A DNA stretch of 64,000 bases from Marinobacter salarius (GTDB taxonomy: Bacteria > Pseudomonadota > Gammaproteobacteria > Pseudomonadales > Oleiphilaceae). Positions within the stretch are counted from its first letter, which is position 1. Each line of letters opens with the position of its first letter. The notes beneath the pieces were generated by a model. That model did no database searches. It had not been told where the DNA came from and saw nothing but the letters and a program-made list of their open reading frames with translations. Below are positions 10,104 to 18,836 of the stretch, one piece after another. The stretch spans positions 3,534,001 to 3,598,000 of the forward strand of contig CP007152.1 in assembly GCA_000831005.1 (NCBI GenBank). Reading direction: 5' to 3'. The position numbers and the translations under genes are program-made.

Positions 10104-10893
10104 TGGCGACAAAAGAATGGTCGGGAGTCCATCCTCAGGCGATTGTGGACCCCTCTGCCAAGCTTGCCGACAACGTAACGGTTGGCCCATGGAGCTACAT
10201 CGGCCCGAACGTTGAGATCGGAGAGGGGACTGAAGTGATGTCCCACGTGGTCATCAAGGGCCCAACGAGAATCGGCCGCAATAACCGCATATTTCAGTTT
10301 TCCAGTGTCGGGGAAGAATGCCAGGACAAAAAATACGCGGGTGAGCCAACCACGCTGGTTATCGGTGATGACAATATCATCCGTGAGAACTGCACCATTC
10401 ATCGGGGCACGGTTCAGGATCGTGGTGAAACCTGTATCGGCAATGGCAATCTGCTCATGGCTACGTGCATGTGGCGCATGACTGCATTATTGGCAATAAC
10501 ACCATCCTGGCCAATTGTGCGACATTGGCCGGCCATGTGTCCGTTGGTGACTTCGCGATACTGGGTGGCGGCACCATGGTTCATCAGTTCTGTCATATTG
10601 GAACCCACAGCATGAGTGCTGGTGGAAGTATTGTGCTGAAAGACATCCCTGCGTACATCATGGCAAGCGGGCAATCTGCACAGCCGTTTGGTATGAACGT
10701 GGAAGGCTTGCGCCGCCGTGGTTTCAGCAAGGAGGTGTTGTTGGCACTCCGTCGTGCTTACAAGGTTATCTATCGTCAGGGCCTGACTACGGAACAAGCC
10801 GTTGAAGAGCTCGAAAAAGCCTACTCCGATATTCCCGAAGTTACGCCCCTGATCGATTCCCTTCGTGGTGCACACCGCGGCATCATCCGCTAA
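10103..10893 (+). CDS. lpxA: UDP-N-acetylglucosamine acyltransferase (one frameshift)
   Basis: First committed step of lipid A synthesis, moving a hydroxyacyl chain from ACP to UDP-GlcNAc. ATG 10103 overlaps the fabZ stop. The left-handed beta-helix is visible as hexapeptide repeats (VGPWSYIGPNVEIGEG onward), with IHRGT and HVAHDCIIGNN, the latter containing the catalytic His. The frame is lost near 10459 (ATGGCTACG), and the second half runs one frame over to the stop at 10893. Adding one base gives 263 residues, as expected. Its essential role argues for a read error. Confidence 0.93.
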
Positions 10894-10900
10894 CCAGGGA

Positions 10901-12097
10901 GTGAATGCCCCGGTGACGGACCATCACGAAAACTCTGTAGCCAGCACCCGCAAAGTGACTTTCGCCATCGTGGCCGGAGAGGCGTCAGGAGATATCCTCG
11001 GCGCCGGGCTGATCCGTTCCCTGCGGCTCAGGTATCCGAACGCGCGGTTTGTCGGCATTGGTGGCGATGAAATGATCGCGGAAGGCTTCCACTCTCTCGT
11101 TCCTATGGAACGGCTGTCAGTGATGGGGCTCGTCGAAGTGCTCGGGCGAATACGGGAGCTGTTCGATATTCGCGCACGGCTGATGAACTACCTGCTGGCG
11201 ACACCGCCGGACGTCGTCATTGGTATCGACTCCCCGGACTTTACCCTGGGTATTGAGCGCAGGTGTCGTGATGCCGGTATTCCGACCGCCCATTATGTTA
11301 GCCCGTCCGTCTGGGCCTGGCGGCAAAAGCGGATCTTCACGATCGCCAAATCTGTCAACCTTATGCTTACCCTGTTCCCGTTTGAGGCCCGTTTCTACGA
11401 AGAGCACGGCGTGCCCGTGGCCTTTGTAGGGCACCCCCTGGCGGACCGCATTCCAATGATGCCTGATACAGCTGGTGCCCGTCAGTCCCTGGGGCTTCTG
11501 GAAGATGCGCCGGTGCTGGCCATTCTTCCGGGGAGCCGGGGCGGGGAAGTGGAGCGTCTGGGTACTCTTTTTCTGGAGGCCGCCCGTTGGATCCAGGGCA
11601 GGCGTCCGGATTTGCAACTGGTGATTCCTTGCGTAAACCGGGATCGGGAAAAGCAGGTTCGGGCACTGGTGGAAGCCCTGGACGTGAAACTGGCGGTGAC
11701 CATTGTGCGAGGCCGTTCGAGAGAGGTGATGGCATCGTCCGACGTGGTATTGCTTGCGTCCGGAACCGCCACTCTGGAAGCCATGTTGCTGAAGAAGCCC
11801 ATGGTGGTGGGTTACCGGTTGAGTCGTGTCAGCTATGCATTGGTCTCAAGGCTGGTCAAGGTGCCTTATGTGGCCTTGCCAAACCTGCTGGCCAAGGAAC
11901 AACTGGTTCCGGAACTATTGCAGGATGATGCTTCGCCGGAGTCTCTCGGAGAAGCCGTGCTTGAGCGCCTTGAAAATGAATCCGAACGCGCCCGGTTGAC
12001 AGCCGCTTTTTCACAATTGCATGAACAATTGCGACAGGGGGCTGACGAGCAGTCTGCTGCAGCCATCTCCGCATTAATAGAAGGCGGAGCAGTATGA
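10901..12097 (+). CDS. lpxB: Lipid-A-disaccharide synthase
   Basis: Joins UDP-2,3-diacylglucosamine and lipid X to form the lipid A disaccharide. It is a GT-B type glycosyltransferase: the N-terminal VAGEASGDILGA motif, DSPDFTLGIERR, HYVSPSVWAWRQKRI and the C-terminal SGTATLEAML donor-binding motif are all seen. I chose the GTG at 10901 behind CAGGGA, 7 bases after lpxA; a GTG at 10913 is also possible. The product is about 398 residues and its frame is intact. Its last codon overlaps the rnhB start (ATGA). Confidence 0.95.
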   Translation: MNAPVTDHHENSVASTRKVTFAIVAGEASGDILGAGLIRSLRLRYPNARFVGIGGDEMIAEGFHSLVPMERLSVMGLVEVLGRIRELFDIRARLMNYLLATPPDVVIGIDSPDFTLGIERRCRDAGIPTAHYVSPSVWAWRQKRIFTIAKSVNLMLTLFPFEARFYEEHGVPVAFVGHPLADRIPMMPDTAGARQSLGLLEDAPVLAILPGSRGGEVERLGTLFLEAARWIQGRRPDLQLVIPCVNRDREKQVRALVEALDVKLAVTIVRGRSREVMASSDVVLLASGTATLEAMLLKKPMVVGYRLSRVSYALVSRLVKVPYVALPNLLAKEQLVPELLQDDASPESLGEAVLERLENESERARLTAAFSQLHEQLRQGADEQSAAAISALIEGGAV

Positions 12098-12771
12098 GTA
12101 AGCGCCCCTTACCGCCGTTTGAGTGCCAATATCAGGGGCGACTATTGGCCGGTGTGGACGAGGTGGGACGCGGGCCGCTGGTTGGGGCTGTGGTGACGGC
12201 CGCGGTTATCCTGAACCCGGAAAAGCCAATACCGGGCCTGGCAGATTCGAAAAAGCTGACGGACAAGCGCCGTGAGGCTCTTTACGAACAGATCATTGAG
12301 CGTGCCGTATCCTGGAGCCTGGGGCGCTGTGAGGCCGATGAGATTGACAGGCTGAACATCTTCCAGGCAACCATGGTGGCTATGGAGCGTGCCGTGGCGG
12401 GCCTGCATGTCGAGCCGGAATATGTACTGGTGGACGGTAACCGCTGCCCCAAATGGCGTTGGACCTCTGAGCCAGTGGTGAAGGGCGACAGCCGGGTGGA
12501 GGCCATCAGTGCGGCGTCCATTGTCGCCAAGGTGACTCGTGACAGGGAGATGGCTGTGCTCCATGAGGAATTCCCTGAGTACGGCTTTGCAGGCCACAAG
12601 GGTTATCCGACGCCCGTACACCTCGAAGCGCTTGGTAGATTGGGTGCAACCGCTCACCATCGTCGCTCATTCCGCCCGGTTCAGGAAGCGATTGATGCCG
12701 TGGGTTTGTACAGCCGCGCCGCGGATCAGGAACTGCAATATCCTGGCGACTTGTTTGAAAATATCGATTGA
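12094..12771 (+). CDS. rnhB: Ribonuclease HII
   Basis: Removes single ribonucleotides and RNA from RNA/DNA hybrids. The AGVDEVGRGPLVG motif gives the first two acidic catalytic residues near residues 20-21; VDGNRCP and SIVAKVTRDREM complete the type II signature, and GYPTPVHLEAL is typical. It starts at ATG 12094, overlapping the lpxB stop. Length is 225 residues, a little above the family minimum. In many relatives dnaE follows rnhB; here an initiator tRNA and unrelated genes follow instead. Confidence 0.96.
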   Translation: MSKRPLPPFECQYQGRLLAGVDEVGRGPLVGAVVTAAVILNPEKPIPGLADSKKLTDKRREALYEQIIERAVSWSLGRCEADEIDRLNIFQATMVAMERAVAGLHVEPEYVLVDGNRCPKWRWTSEPVVKGDSRVEAISAASIVAKVTRDREMAVLHEEFPEYGFAGHKGYPTPVHLEALGRLGATAHHRRSFRPVQEAIDAVGLYSRAADQELQYPGDLFENID

Positions 12772-12796
12772 CAGGTTCCGGTCGAATCCTTAGTAT
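12768..12796 (+). promoter_or_regulatory. Sigma-70 promoter for the initiator tRNA
   Basis: TTGACA at 12768-12773, a 17-base spacer and TAGTAT at 12791-12796, overlapping the last codons of rnhB. The GC-rich stretch right after the -10 box (ACGCGCACG) resembles the discriminator of stringently controlled stable-RNA promoters. Distance to the tRNA is about 45 bases. Confidence 0.7.
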
Positions 12797-12841
12797 ACGC
12801 GCACGTTGATCGGGGGAAGCCCCGGTAAACAACCAGTTTGA

Positions 12842-12918
<77 letters not shown>

Positions 12919-12923
12919 CTTAT

Positions 12924-12951
12924 AAAAAGCCGGTCTTTGACCGGCTTTTTT
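12924..12951 (+). terminator. Intrinsic terminator after the tRNA
   Basis: A perfect 7-base-pair stem GCCGGTC / GACCGGC (12929-12935 and 12939-12945) with a TTT loop, A-run before and T-run after, so it could work in both directions. Confidence 0.9.
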
Positions 12952-13248
12952 GTGCCTGTTCGGTCTACTTCAGGATTTAGTTCCGCCCTGCATATTTTTC
13001 GACCCTTTTGCAACTCCTATCCAGTCGGCTTTCCTTAAATCTAATACTTTCGTACCAAAAATAACCGCCATTTATCGCCTTTCAGGCAAAAAATTGCCCG
13101 GTTAATCAGTATCCTCAGTTGTTTCATTACGGTTATCTGTCGAAAAATTGACAAAATCGTAACTTGGGAAATGACACCATTCACATCGATACTTGCCCAC
13201 GTTTTATACAATTTAACAAATTCGGCAATTTATTGGTGTGAAATACAT
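12952..13248. other. AT-rich intergenic stretch
   Basis: About 300 bases without a convincing gene. It is distinctly AT-richer than its surroundings and holds a TTGACA at 13148, but I see no good -10 partner. It probably contains the promoter of the lipoprotein gene that follows. Confidence 0.5.
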
Positions 13249-13710
13249 ATGAAACGCGTCATCAAAGTGTCACAGGCATGGATTGCCGCGTTGTTTTTAG
13301 GATTGGTCCTCACAGGCTGTGGGGGCGGTTCTTCTGGTAGCTCAGAGAGCACTGCAGGTACAGGCGATAGCACGGGGGTTGGCTCAGGTGGTTCCGAGGG
13401 CAATCCACCACCGAGCGGTGGTGGCGAGGGAGTGGTTGACCGCTCGGCGTCGCTCAGCTGGAATGCGCCCACCGATCGTGAAAACGGCGATGATCTAAGT
13501 CCGTACGATTTGGAGCGCTACGTTATCAGGTACGGAACGGATAGGAATAACCTCGACAAACAAGTTCAAGTCGACAATGTCGGAGGCTTGGAAACGATGA
13601 GCTATGACGTTGAGAACTTGTCGGCGGGCACCTGGTACTTCACGATTCAGGTGGAAGATGTTGATGGCCTGATGAGCGCGCCATCGGCGCCGGTCAGCAA
13701 AACCATCTAG
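13249..13710 (+). CDS. Small lipoprotein with fibronectin-III-like domain
   Basis: A 153-residue predicted lipoprotein. The start at ATG 13249 gives a signal peptide ending in the lipobox LTGC near residue 25, followed by a Gly/Ser-rich low-complexity linker of about 40 residues (runs of GGGSSGSS and GGGEG). A compact beta-rich C-terminal domain (ASLSWNAPT near its start, YFTIQVEDVDGLMSAPS near its end) resembles fibronectin type III. The residue after the lipidated Cys is Gly, so outer-membrane sorting is likely. The specific function is unknown. It converges on the CHASE2 kinase operon. Confidence 0.75.
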   Translation: MKRVIKVSQAWIAALFLGLVLTGCGGGSSGSSESTAGTGDSTGVGSGGSEGNPPPSGGGEGVVDRSASLSWNAPTDRENGDDLSPYDLERYVIRYGTDRNNLDKQVQVDNVGGLETMSYDVENLSAGTWYFTIQVEDVDGLMSAPSAPVSKTI

Positions 13711-13756
13711 TTCAGACAACGGATCTCTGACATGAAGTGTATGCTCGGCCTTGCTG

Positions 13757-16324
13757 TTACCCCAATGGATGCGCAATCGGCAGTTTGAGGGTAAAGGCCG
13801 ACCCTTCCCCGGGTCGGGAGCGAAGGGTTATTTCACCGCGATGCTTTTCGACCACAACGTTCACGAACGACAGCCCGAGCCCGGTGCCATGATTGCCAGA
13901 CAGCTCGCTGCTTTTCTGGCGCTGATAGCGATCAAACAGATAGGGGATTTCTTCCGGAGCAATGCCTTCCCCCTCGTCGCTTACAGTCAGGCACGCCTGG
14001 TGGCCGGCCTGAAAAACCTGAATGTTGACGATCGATCCGGATGGGCTGTACTGCACGGCGTTGGTCAGAAGGTTGATCACGGCACGTTCAAGCAGTTCCG
14101 CATTTCCTTTCAGCCATAAATCCTCTGTTCCCTGAAGTAACAGCTGAATGCCTTTCTCGGCAGCCTGCTCGCTGACGCTGTCGCGGGCGTTCTCAACAAT
14201 GGCTAAAAACTCGCACTCGTAAAAGCGGGTTTCGGTTAACTGTTCGGCCCTGGCAAGCTGCACGAATTCTTCAGCAAGATGATAACTGCGCTTCGCTAGC
14301 CGACCCAATTGGTCGAGCTGTTCCGGCTCGATATGGCCACGATTCCGCTTGAGCTGTTCGATCAGTGCAAGTTGTGAAACCAGGGGCGAGCGAACATCGT
14401 GAGAAATGAAGTCGATGGCCTCCCGGTGCTGGCGCTGTTGTTCCCTGAGTTCCGAGATATCCGATATGTTGGCGATAATGCCGTTCTGATCGCTGTCAGG
14501 CAGTGAAAACGGCGCGAAGTGAATCAGGAAATCCATATCGCGAATCCGTAGGTCCACTGTGCGGCTCTGAGCCAGCGTGAGGGTTTCCGAGACGGTTTCA
14601 TGCCAGGGCGGATTGTCCCGTGGGTCATGTCCCTCCAGAAGTCTGGCCAGGGGCAGGCCGCTAAGGCTTGGCATGGGTTCACGAAACCATTCTTCAATGT
14701 GGCCGTTGGCAAAGCGGATAACGCCTAACTCGTCGGTTACGATAATGCCGTCCGGCATGCGTTCGAAGCTGCGCCTGATAAACCTCTGCATCTGACTCAT
14801 GCGCTCGGTCGCCACGCGTACTCGCTCGATTCGAGCGGAGATGTTTTCCCTTGGCCCCGTTTTACGCACCGGCTCCTGGGTGCTGGACAGCGGCAAACGG
14901 CGGAGGTAGCGCTGGATGGCCTCCCGGCTCAGGTCGTTGGGCAGCTTGAGCCCGATTTTGTAGGTTACGCCATTGCGTATCAGGCTGACCCAGCTTTGGC
15001 CATCAATGTGATGCCATTGGCCCGGGGTGTCCAGTGGCGGGATATCATCGGCGGCCAGACCAGAAGATGTCATCACGTCATCACCTTCAGCTAACAGCCA
15101 GCCCTCTGGTTGAAGCAGGGCCTGGAAATGGCTGAGCAGTTGCGGTGGGTGCCTCAGTGACGGCTCTTCGAGGGTCATGGTGGGCCCGCGGGCAAGCTCG
15201 TCAAGCTGCCGGTTGAGGAAGCTGTTGGTCATGGCCAGCCGTAGTGCGCTGGATACGGGCAGCGCCAGCAGGGGAATCACGATGGCGTGGGAGATCGGTA
15301 GCCAGAGCTTGGCTCCGACCAACAGCAGCGCATGCAGAAGAGCCAATAAGCCGAGGCTCGTCAAACAGAGCAAAATACTACGTGCCGGTCGCATGCGGGG
15401 TAGGGTGAACGACAATAGAGCGATGATAAAAACGGCGAGACCAATCGCAATAGGCTTCGATACCCGTGATATCAATTCGTCTTTCACCAATGCGGAATAG
15501 CTGTTGGCGTGGAACTCAACGCCGGACATGGGCTGTTTGAGGCCCGAAAACGGGGTGGGCAGGATGTCGCCAAAGCCCGGTGCGGTTGCTCCCACAAACA
15601 CGGTTTGCCCTTTGAAAGCATCCTTTGCGAATTGCCCATCAAGCACCTTGGTATAGGAGTGGGAAGGCAGCGTCCCGGCACCACCAGCCATTGGAATGGC
15701 GCGGTAGTGCTGTCTGACGTTTGTGTAGGGCGGCACACTGGATATTTCCGGGCCCGGTGACGGTGTATCAGAGGCCGCCAGTGCCAGGCTGGGCCATAGC
15801 TGATCGCCCAGGCCATTGAACAGATAAAGTCCTCGCGCCAAGCCGTCTTCGTCAAGCTCCACGTGGGCGTGCCCAAGCGTTGCAGCTGCGGACGCCAACG
15901 CAGGGGCGGGAAGTTGTTCGCTGATCAGGTAGTGCCGGGAGGGCGGCGACAGATGAAGCGGCAGGATGACGTTGCCGTGTTTCTGCATGGCGTTGGCCAT
16001 TGCCTGGTCTGCCGGCGATGGTTCGGGGAACAGGATGTCGAAGACAATCGTTTTGGCGCCGGCCTGATGGAGTTTCTCAATGAGCTGTGCATGGGTTGTC
16101 CGTGGCCAGGGCCAGCGCCCCAGGCGATCCATGCTCAGTTCGTCAATGGCGATAACAACGACGTCATCGGCCGGTTCTGCGGGTGTTGCGGTGATAAGGG
16201 TGTCGTAAAGCCAGAAGTCCAGGCGCTCTGGAGCAGAGGTCGTCTGGAACAGTAGCAAAAATGTCAGTAGTGGCAGGCCCAGCGTCCAAGGTGTTGTTTT
16301 AATGGGAAACCAGTTCCGGGTCAT
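13757..16324 (-). CDS. CHASE2-PAS sensor histidine kinase
   Basis: An 855-residue membrane kinase. An N-terminal helix is followed by a CHASE2 extracytoplasmic sensor domain (VVVIAIDELSMDRLGRWPWPR, given as landmarks IAIDE and GRWPWPR; IVFDILFPEP; FVGATAPGFGD) to about residue 290, then three membrane helices around 295-370. A PAS-like domain (MPDGIIVTDELGVIRFANG, landmarks MPDGI and RFANG) precedes a HisKA domain with the phospho-acceptor in FISHDVRSPL. An ATPase domain carries the N box (LLTNAVQYS), G1 (DEGEGIAPEEI) and G2 (GTGLGLSFV). It lies 33 bases after the FecR-like gene and in the same direction as the OmpR regulator, so the three probably form one signalling unit. The ligand is unknown. 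Confidence 0.92.
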   Translation of the reverse strand: MTRNWFPIKTTPWTLGLPLLTFLLLFQTTSAPERLDFWLYDTLITATPAEPADDVVVIAIDELSMDRLGRWPWPRTTHAQLIEKLHQAGAKTIVFDILFPEPSPADQAMANAMQKHGNVILPLHLSPPSRHYLISEQLPAPALASAAATLGHAHVELDEDGLARGLYLFNGLGDQLWPSLALAASDTPSPGPEISSVPPYTNVRQHYRAIPMAGGAGTLPSHSYTKVLDGQFAKDAFKGQTVFVGATAPGFGDILPTPFSGLKQPMSGVEFHANSYSALVKDELISRVSKPIAIGLAVFIIALLSFTLPRMRPARSILLCLTSLGLLALLHALLLVGAKLWLPISHAIVIPLLALPVSSALRLAMTNSFLNRQLDELARGPTMTLEEPSLRHPPQLLSHFQALLQPEGWLLAEGDDVMTSSGLAADDIPPLDTPGQWHHIDGQSWVSLIRNGVTYKIGLKLPNDLSREAIQRYLRRLPLSSTQEPVRKTGPRENISARIERVRVATERMSQMQRFIRRSFERMPDGIIVTDELGVIRFANGHIEEWFREPMPSLSGLPLARLLEGHDPRDNPPWHETVSETLTLAQSRTVDLRIRDMDFLIHFAPFSLPDSDQNGIIANISDISELREQQRQHREAIDFISHDVRSPLVSQLALIEQLKRNRGHIEPEQLDQLGRLAKRSYHLAEEFVQLARAEQLTETRFYECEFLAIVENARDSVSEQAAEKGIQLLLQGTEDLWLKGNAELLERAVINLLTNAVQYSPSGSIVNIQVFQAGHQACLTVSDEGEGIAPEEIPYLFDRYQRQKSSELSGNHGTGLGLSFVNVVVEKHRGEITLRSRPGEGSAFTLKLPIAHPLG

Positions 16325-16357
16325 GGGGCCTGCTGTCGGGTATCAGGAAATTGTGGG

Positions 16358-17995
16358 TTATTCCAGAAACAATTCCCTCCCTGGTCCCCACCGGCTTTCA
16401 AGCGGACCGTCAGAGAGGGCTTTCAGGCGAACAAAATACCGTCTTCCGGGAATGAGGCGCAAGGCCGCAGTGGTATCCGACAGCGTAGCCTCTTTGATGA
16501 TGTTGTTAAATCCCGGTTCTTCAGACAGCTGCAGGCGATAATCGGTTGCAGTATCCACCTTCTGCCAGAATACCCTTACCTGGCTATCGACGTAGTTGAC
16601 ACTGATGATGCGAACCGGTGGCAAGGTCCCGTTCACGACCAGCGAGCGTGCCTCACTCGTGGCCACAGAATTGCCGCCGGCCTCGGTGACCACCCGCCAG
16701 TAGTATTGTCCCGGTGTCAGTGGTCGAGAAGGCAGCGCGCTTTCATCAGGCGCCCACTCGCTGGTGGCAATCGTGTTTCCAAAGTCTTTGTCCTCCGCAA
16801 TTTCCACCCGGGCGACTTCGTTTTCGCCGCGCAACTGCCATCGGAACTCGGGCATGTCGTCGTTAACGGTCGCGCCTGGTTCCGGTTGTTCCAGTGCGGC
16901 AGTCCGGGCCTGTAGGTCGACTTCGAAAGACATGACGCCGGGCATGCCTGCCATGCCACGATTGTCGATGGCGGCAAGGTGAATCTCGTAGCGGCCATTG
17001 TCCAGCAGGTTAATATCGAAATCATTGTCGCTGACTTCGCTGCTGTTAATCCAGCGGCCGGACTCGGCATCAAAGATATCCACGCGATGGCTGTTGGCTC
17101 CGTTGGGCGTCCAGCTCAACTGTGCAGGAAGTTGCTTCAACTGCTGCGGCAGGGGGTTAATCTCCGGAGCTGGGGGCAGGCGGCGGATGCTCATTCTGCC
17201 CACACCTGCGGTTGAAACGCTGGCGCTATAACCAGCTGGAATCCGGCGTGTTTGCCCCGGCGGGCCAAACGATACCTCGCCCTCGGTAACCCGTAGATCG
17301 GTCATGCCGGGTGCAGTCCTGAGGGTAAACATGGTGCCCCTGACTGCCGCCACCGCGGAGGGTGTTTCGATCTCAAAACGTGAACCGCCCTCGATCACGG
17401 GTTTCACCTGGGTTTCAATTTCGCCCTGATTGAGGCGCAGGCGGGTGTCCACCATGCCGGACTTCCCATACTGCGTCAGGCGATTGAAGGCGAGGCGGGA
17501 ATGCGGTGATATCCGCACTACAGAGCCGTCAGCAAGTTCGATGGTTGCCGTGCCAGCCTGTGACCGGATTTCATCACCCACCCGAATCAGGGAATCGCTG
17601 GTCAGGGGGCGTTTGGTGCCGTCACTACCGGAAATCAGTTGCACCGACCCGGTCACCGAGTTGACCCGCGCAGGGTTGGGTTGGCGCTGAAGCCAGGCAA
17701 GGGGAATTCTCAGGTTGTCTCCACTGCCCACCTTGGCGGGGTTATCGATGCCGTTATGCTGTAGCAGGCGAATGGCGGGAATATCCTTGGACAACAATGC
17801 GTCAGCGATCTCCGCAAAATGTTCACCGGGTCGTACCGTATAGATCCACTCCGGCGTCGCATTGGATTCAGGGGTAGCAGTGGCCGCCTGGGAGCCCCGG
17901 GTGACCGAAAGTTCCGCCTGTACTGGCAACGCCGCCAGGGAGCTGATTAGGAGCAGCAAACCGGTGAGTGTTCGCAGGGTGACGCATTGACTCAT
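16358..17995 (-). CDS. LysM-FecR periplasmic protein with FN3-like repeats
   Basis: Start chosen at 17995 (MSQCVTL), one base after the regulator stop; this gives a clean signal peptide ending AQA/VQA-ELS. Domains in order: LysM (YTVRPGEHFAEIADALL, about residues 55-100), a FecR domain (GSVQLISGSDG, then DGSVVRISPHSRLAFN and AAVRGTMFTLRT, about 110-235), then two or three Ig/FN3-like repeats with the YYWRV and YRLQLSEEP signatures. FecR domains often sit at the envelope and relay signals. The position between a CHASE2 kinase and its likely regulator suggests a periplasmic sensing or surface-remodelling partner. That role is inferred; the domains are visible. Confidence 0.85.
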   Translation of the reverse strand: MSQCVTLRTLTGLLLLISSLAALPVQAELSVTRGSQAATATPESNATPEWIYTVRPGEHFAEIADALLSKDIPAIRLLQHNGIDNPAKVGSGDNLRIPLAWLQRQPNPARVNSVTGSVQLISGSDGTKRPLTSDSLIRVGDEIRSQAGTATIELADGSVVRISPHSRLAFNRLTQYGKSGMVDTRLRLNQGEIETQVKPVIEGGSRFEIETPSAVAAVRGTMFTLRTAPGMTDLRVTEGEVSFGPPGQTRRIPAGYSASVSTAGVGRMSIRRLPPAPEINPLPQQLKQLPAQLSWTPNGANSHRVDIFDAESGRWINSSEVSDNDFDINLLDNGRYEIHLAAIDNRGMAGMPGVMSFEVDLQARTAALEQPEPGATVNDDMPEFRWQLRGENEVARVEIAEDKDFGNTIATSEWAPDESALPSRPLTPGQYYWRVVTEAGGNSVATSEARSLVVNGTLPPVRIISVNYVDSQVRVFWQKVDTATDYRLQLSEEPGFNNIIKEATLSDTTAALRLIPGRRYFVRLKALSDGPLESRWGPGRELFLE

Positions 17996-17996
17996 G

Positions 17997-18725
17997 TCAG
18001 GCTTGTTCCATGACCGGTACGTTCTCATCCGGGCCAGAGGCTTTCATGGCCTCAAGACGATAGCCGCGCTGGTAAATGGTCTTGATGCGGAAGCCGTTTT
18101 CGGGATTAAGGCCCAGTCGGCGTCGAAGCCGGCTCATATGTGTGTCCACGGTACGGGTATTGATGTCTTTCGCCAGTCCCCATACCCGCTCAAGCAGCAT
18201 CTCGCGGGTCAGCAGCCGACCCTGGTTCTGAAACAGGAACAGGGTCAGATCGAAGTCTTTGTCGGTGAGTGTTAGCACGTTGCCGTGAAGCGCAATGGTC
18301 CGAAGCTGTGTATTGATCTCGAACGGGCCATACTGCAGCGATTCTTTGTCGGCATCGGGGCTGGTGCGACGTGCCAATGCATTGATGCGCGCCACCAGTT
18401 CTGCCTCGCGAGCGGGCTTGGCCAGGTAGTCGTCGGCACCGGCATCCAGCGCACGCACGATGTCCGTCTCGCTGTCACGCTGAGTGAGGAACACCACCGG
18501 AATCTGCCAGTTCAACTGCGCACGCACGTTTTCCAGAACTTCAATTCCCGTCATGTCGGGTATTTGCCAATCCATCACCAACAGATCATAGCTGCGGTGA
18601 AGGACCGCGCTCAGGAATGCCTGGCCTGACGGAAAACTGTCGCAGTGGTGCCCACGCTCGGACAACACAGACTGGATGTGCTGAGCCTGTTCATGTTCGT
18701 CCTCAAGCAGGGCAATTCGCATCAA
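17997..18725 (-). CDS. OmpR-family response regulator
   Basis: A 242-residue two-domain regulator. The receiver (residues 1-120) has the acidic pair ED near residue 9, the phospho-acceptor Asp in LVMDWQIPD, and the conserved Thr/Lys regions (VVFLTQRDS, LAKPAREAEL). The C-terminal winged-helix domain has LTDKDFDLTLFLFQNQGRLLTREMLLERVWG (landmarks LTDKDFDL and LLTREMLLERVWG) and TRTVDTHMSRLRRRLGL (landmarks VDTHMSRLR). It heads the operon containing the LysM-FecR protein and CHASE2 kinase and probably pairs with that kinase. Either of the two adjacent Met codons could be the start. Confidence 0.92.
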   Translation of the reverse strand: MMRIALLEDEHEQAQHIQSVLSERGHHCDSFPSGQAFLSAVLHRSYDLLVMDWQIPDMTGIEVLENVRAQLNWQIPVVFLTQRDSETDIVRALDAGADDYLAKPAREAELVARINALARRTSPDADKESLQYGPFEINTQLRTIALHGNVLTLTDKDFDLTLFLFQNQGRLLTREMLLERVWGLAKDINTRTVDTHMSRLRRRLGLNPENGFRIKTIYQRGYRLEAMKASGPDENVPVMEQA

Positions 18726-18836
18726 ACGTCTCCCGACATCAAAATTGTCATATTCAGGCTTCCCGACCGAAGGCGGGGAATGGTTATTGAATTCCGCTTT
18801 ACATTATTACAAATCCGCAATTTTGCTTCAGTGTCG

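Noticed and set aside
8632..10893. Treating lpxD, fabZ and lpxA as pseudogenes
   Set aside because: They are essential, and each is restored by one-base repair to its family length; read error is simpler.
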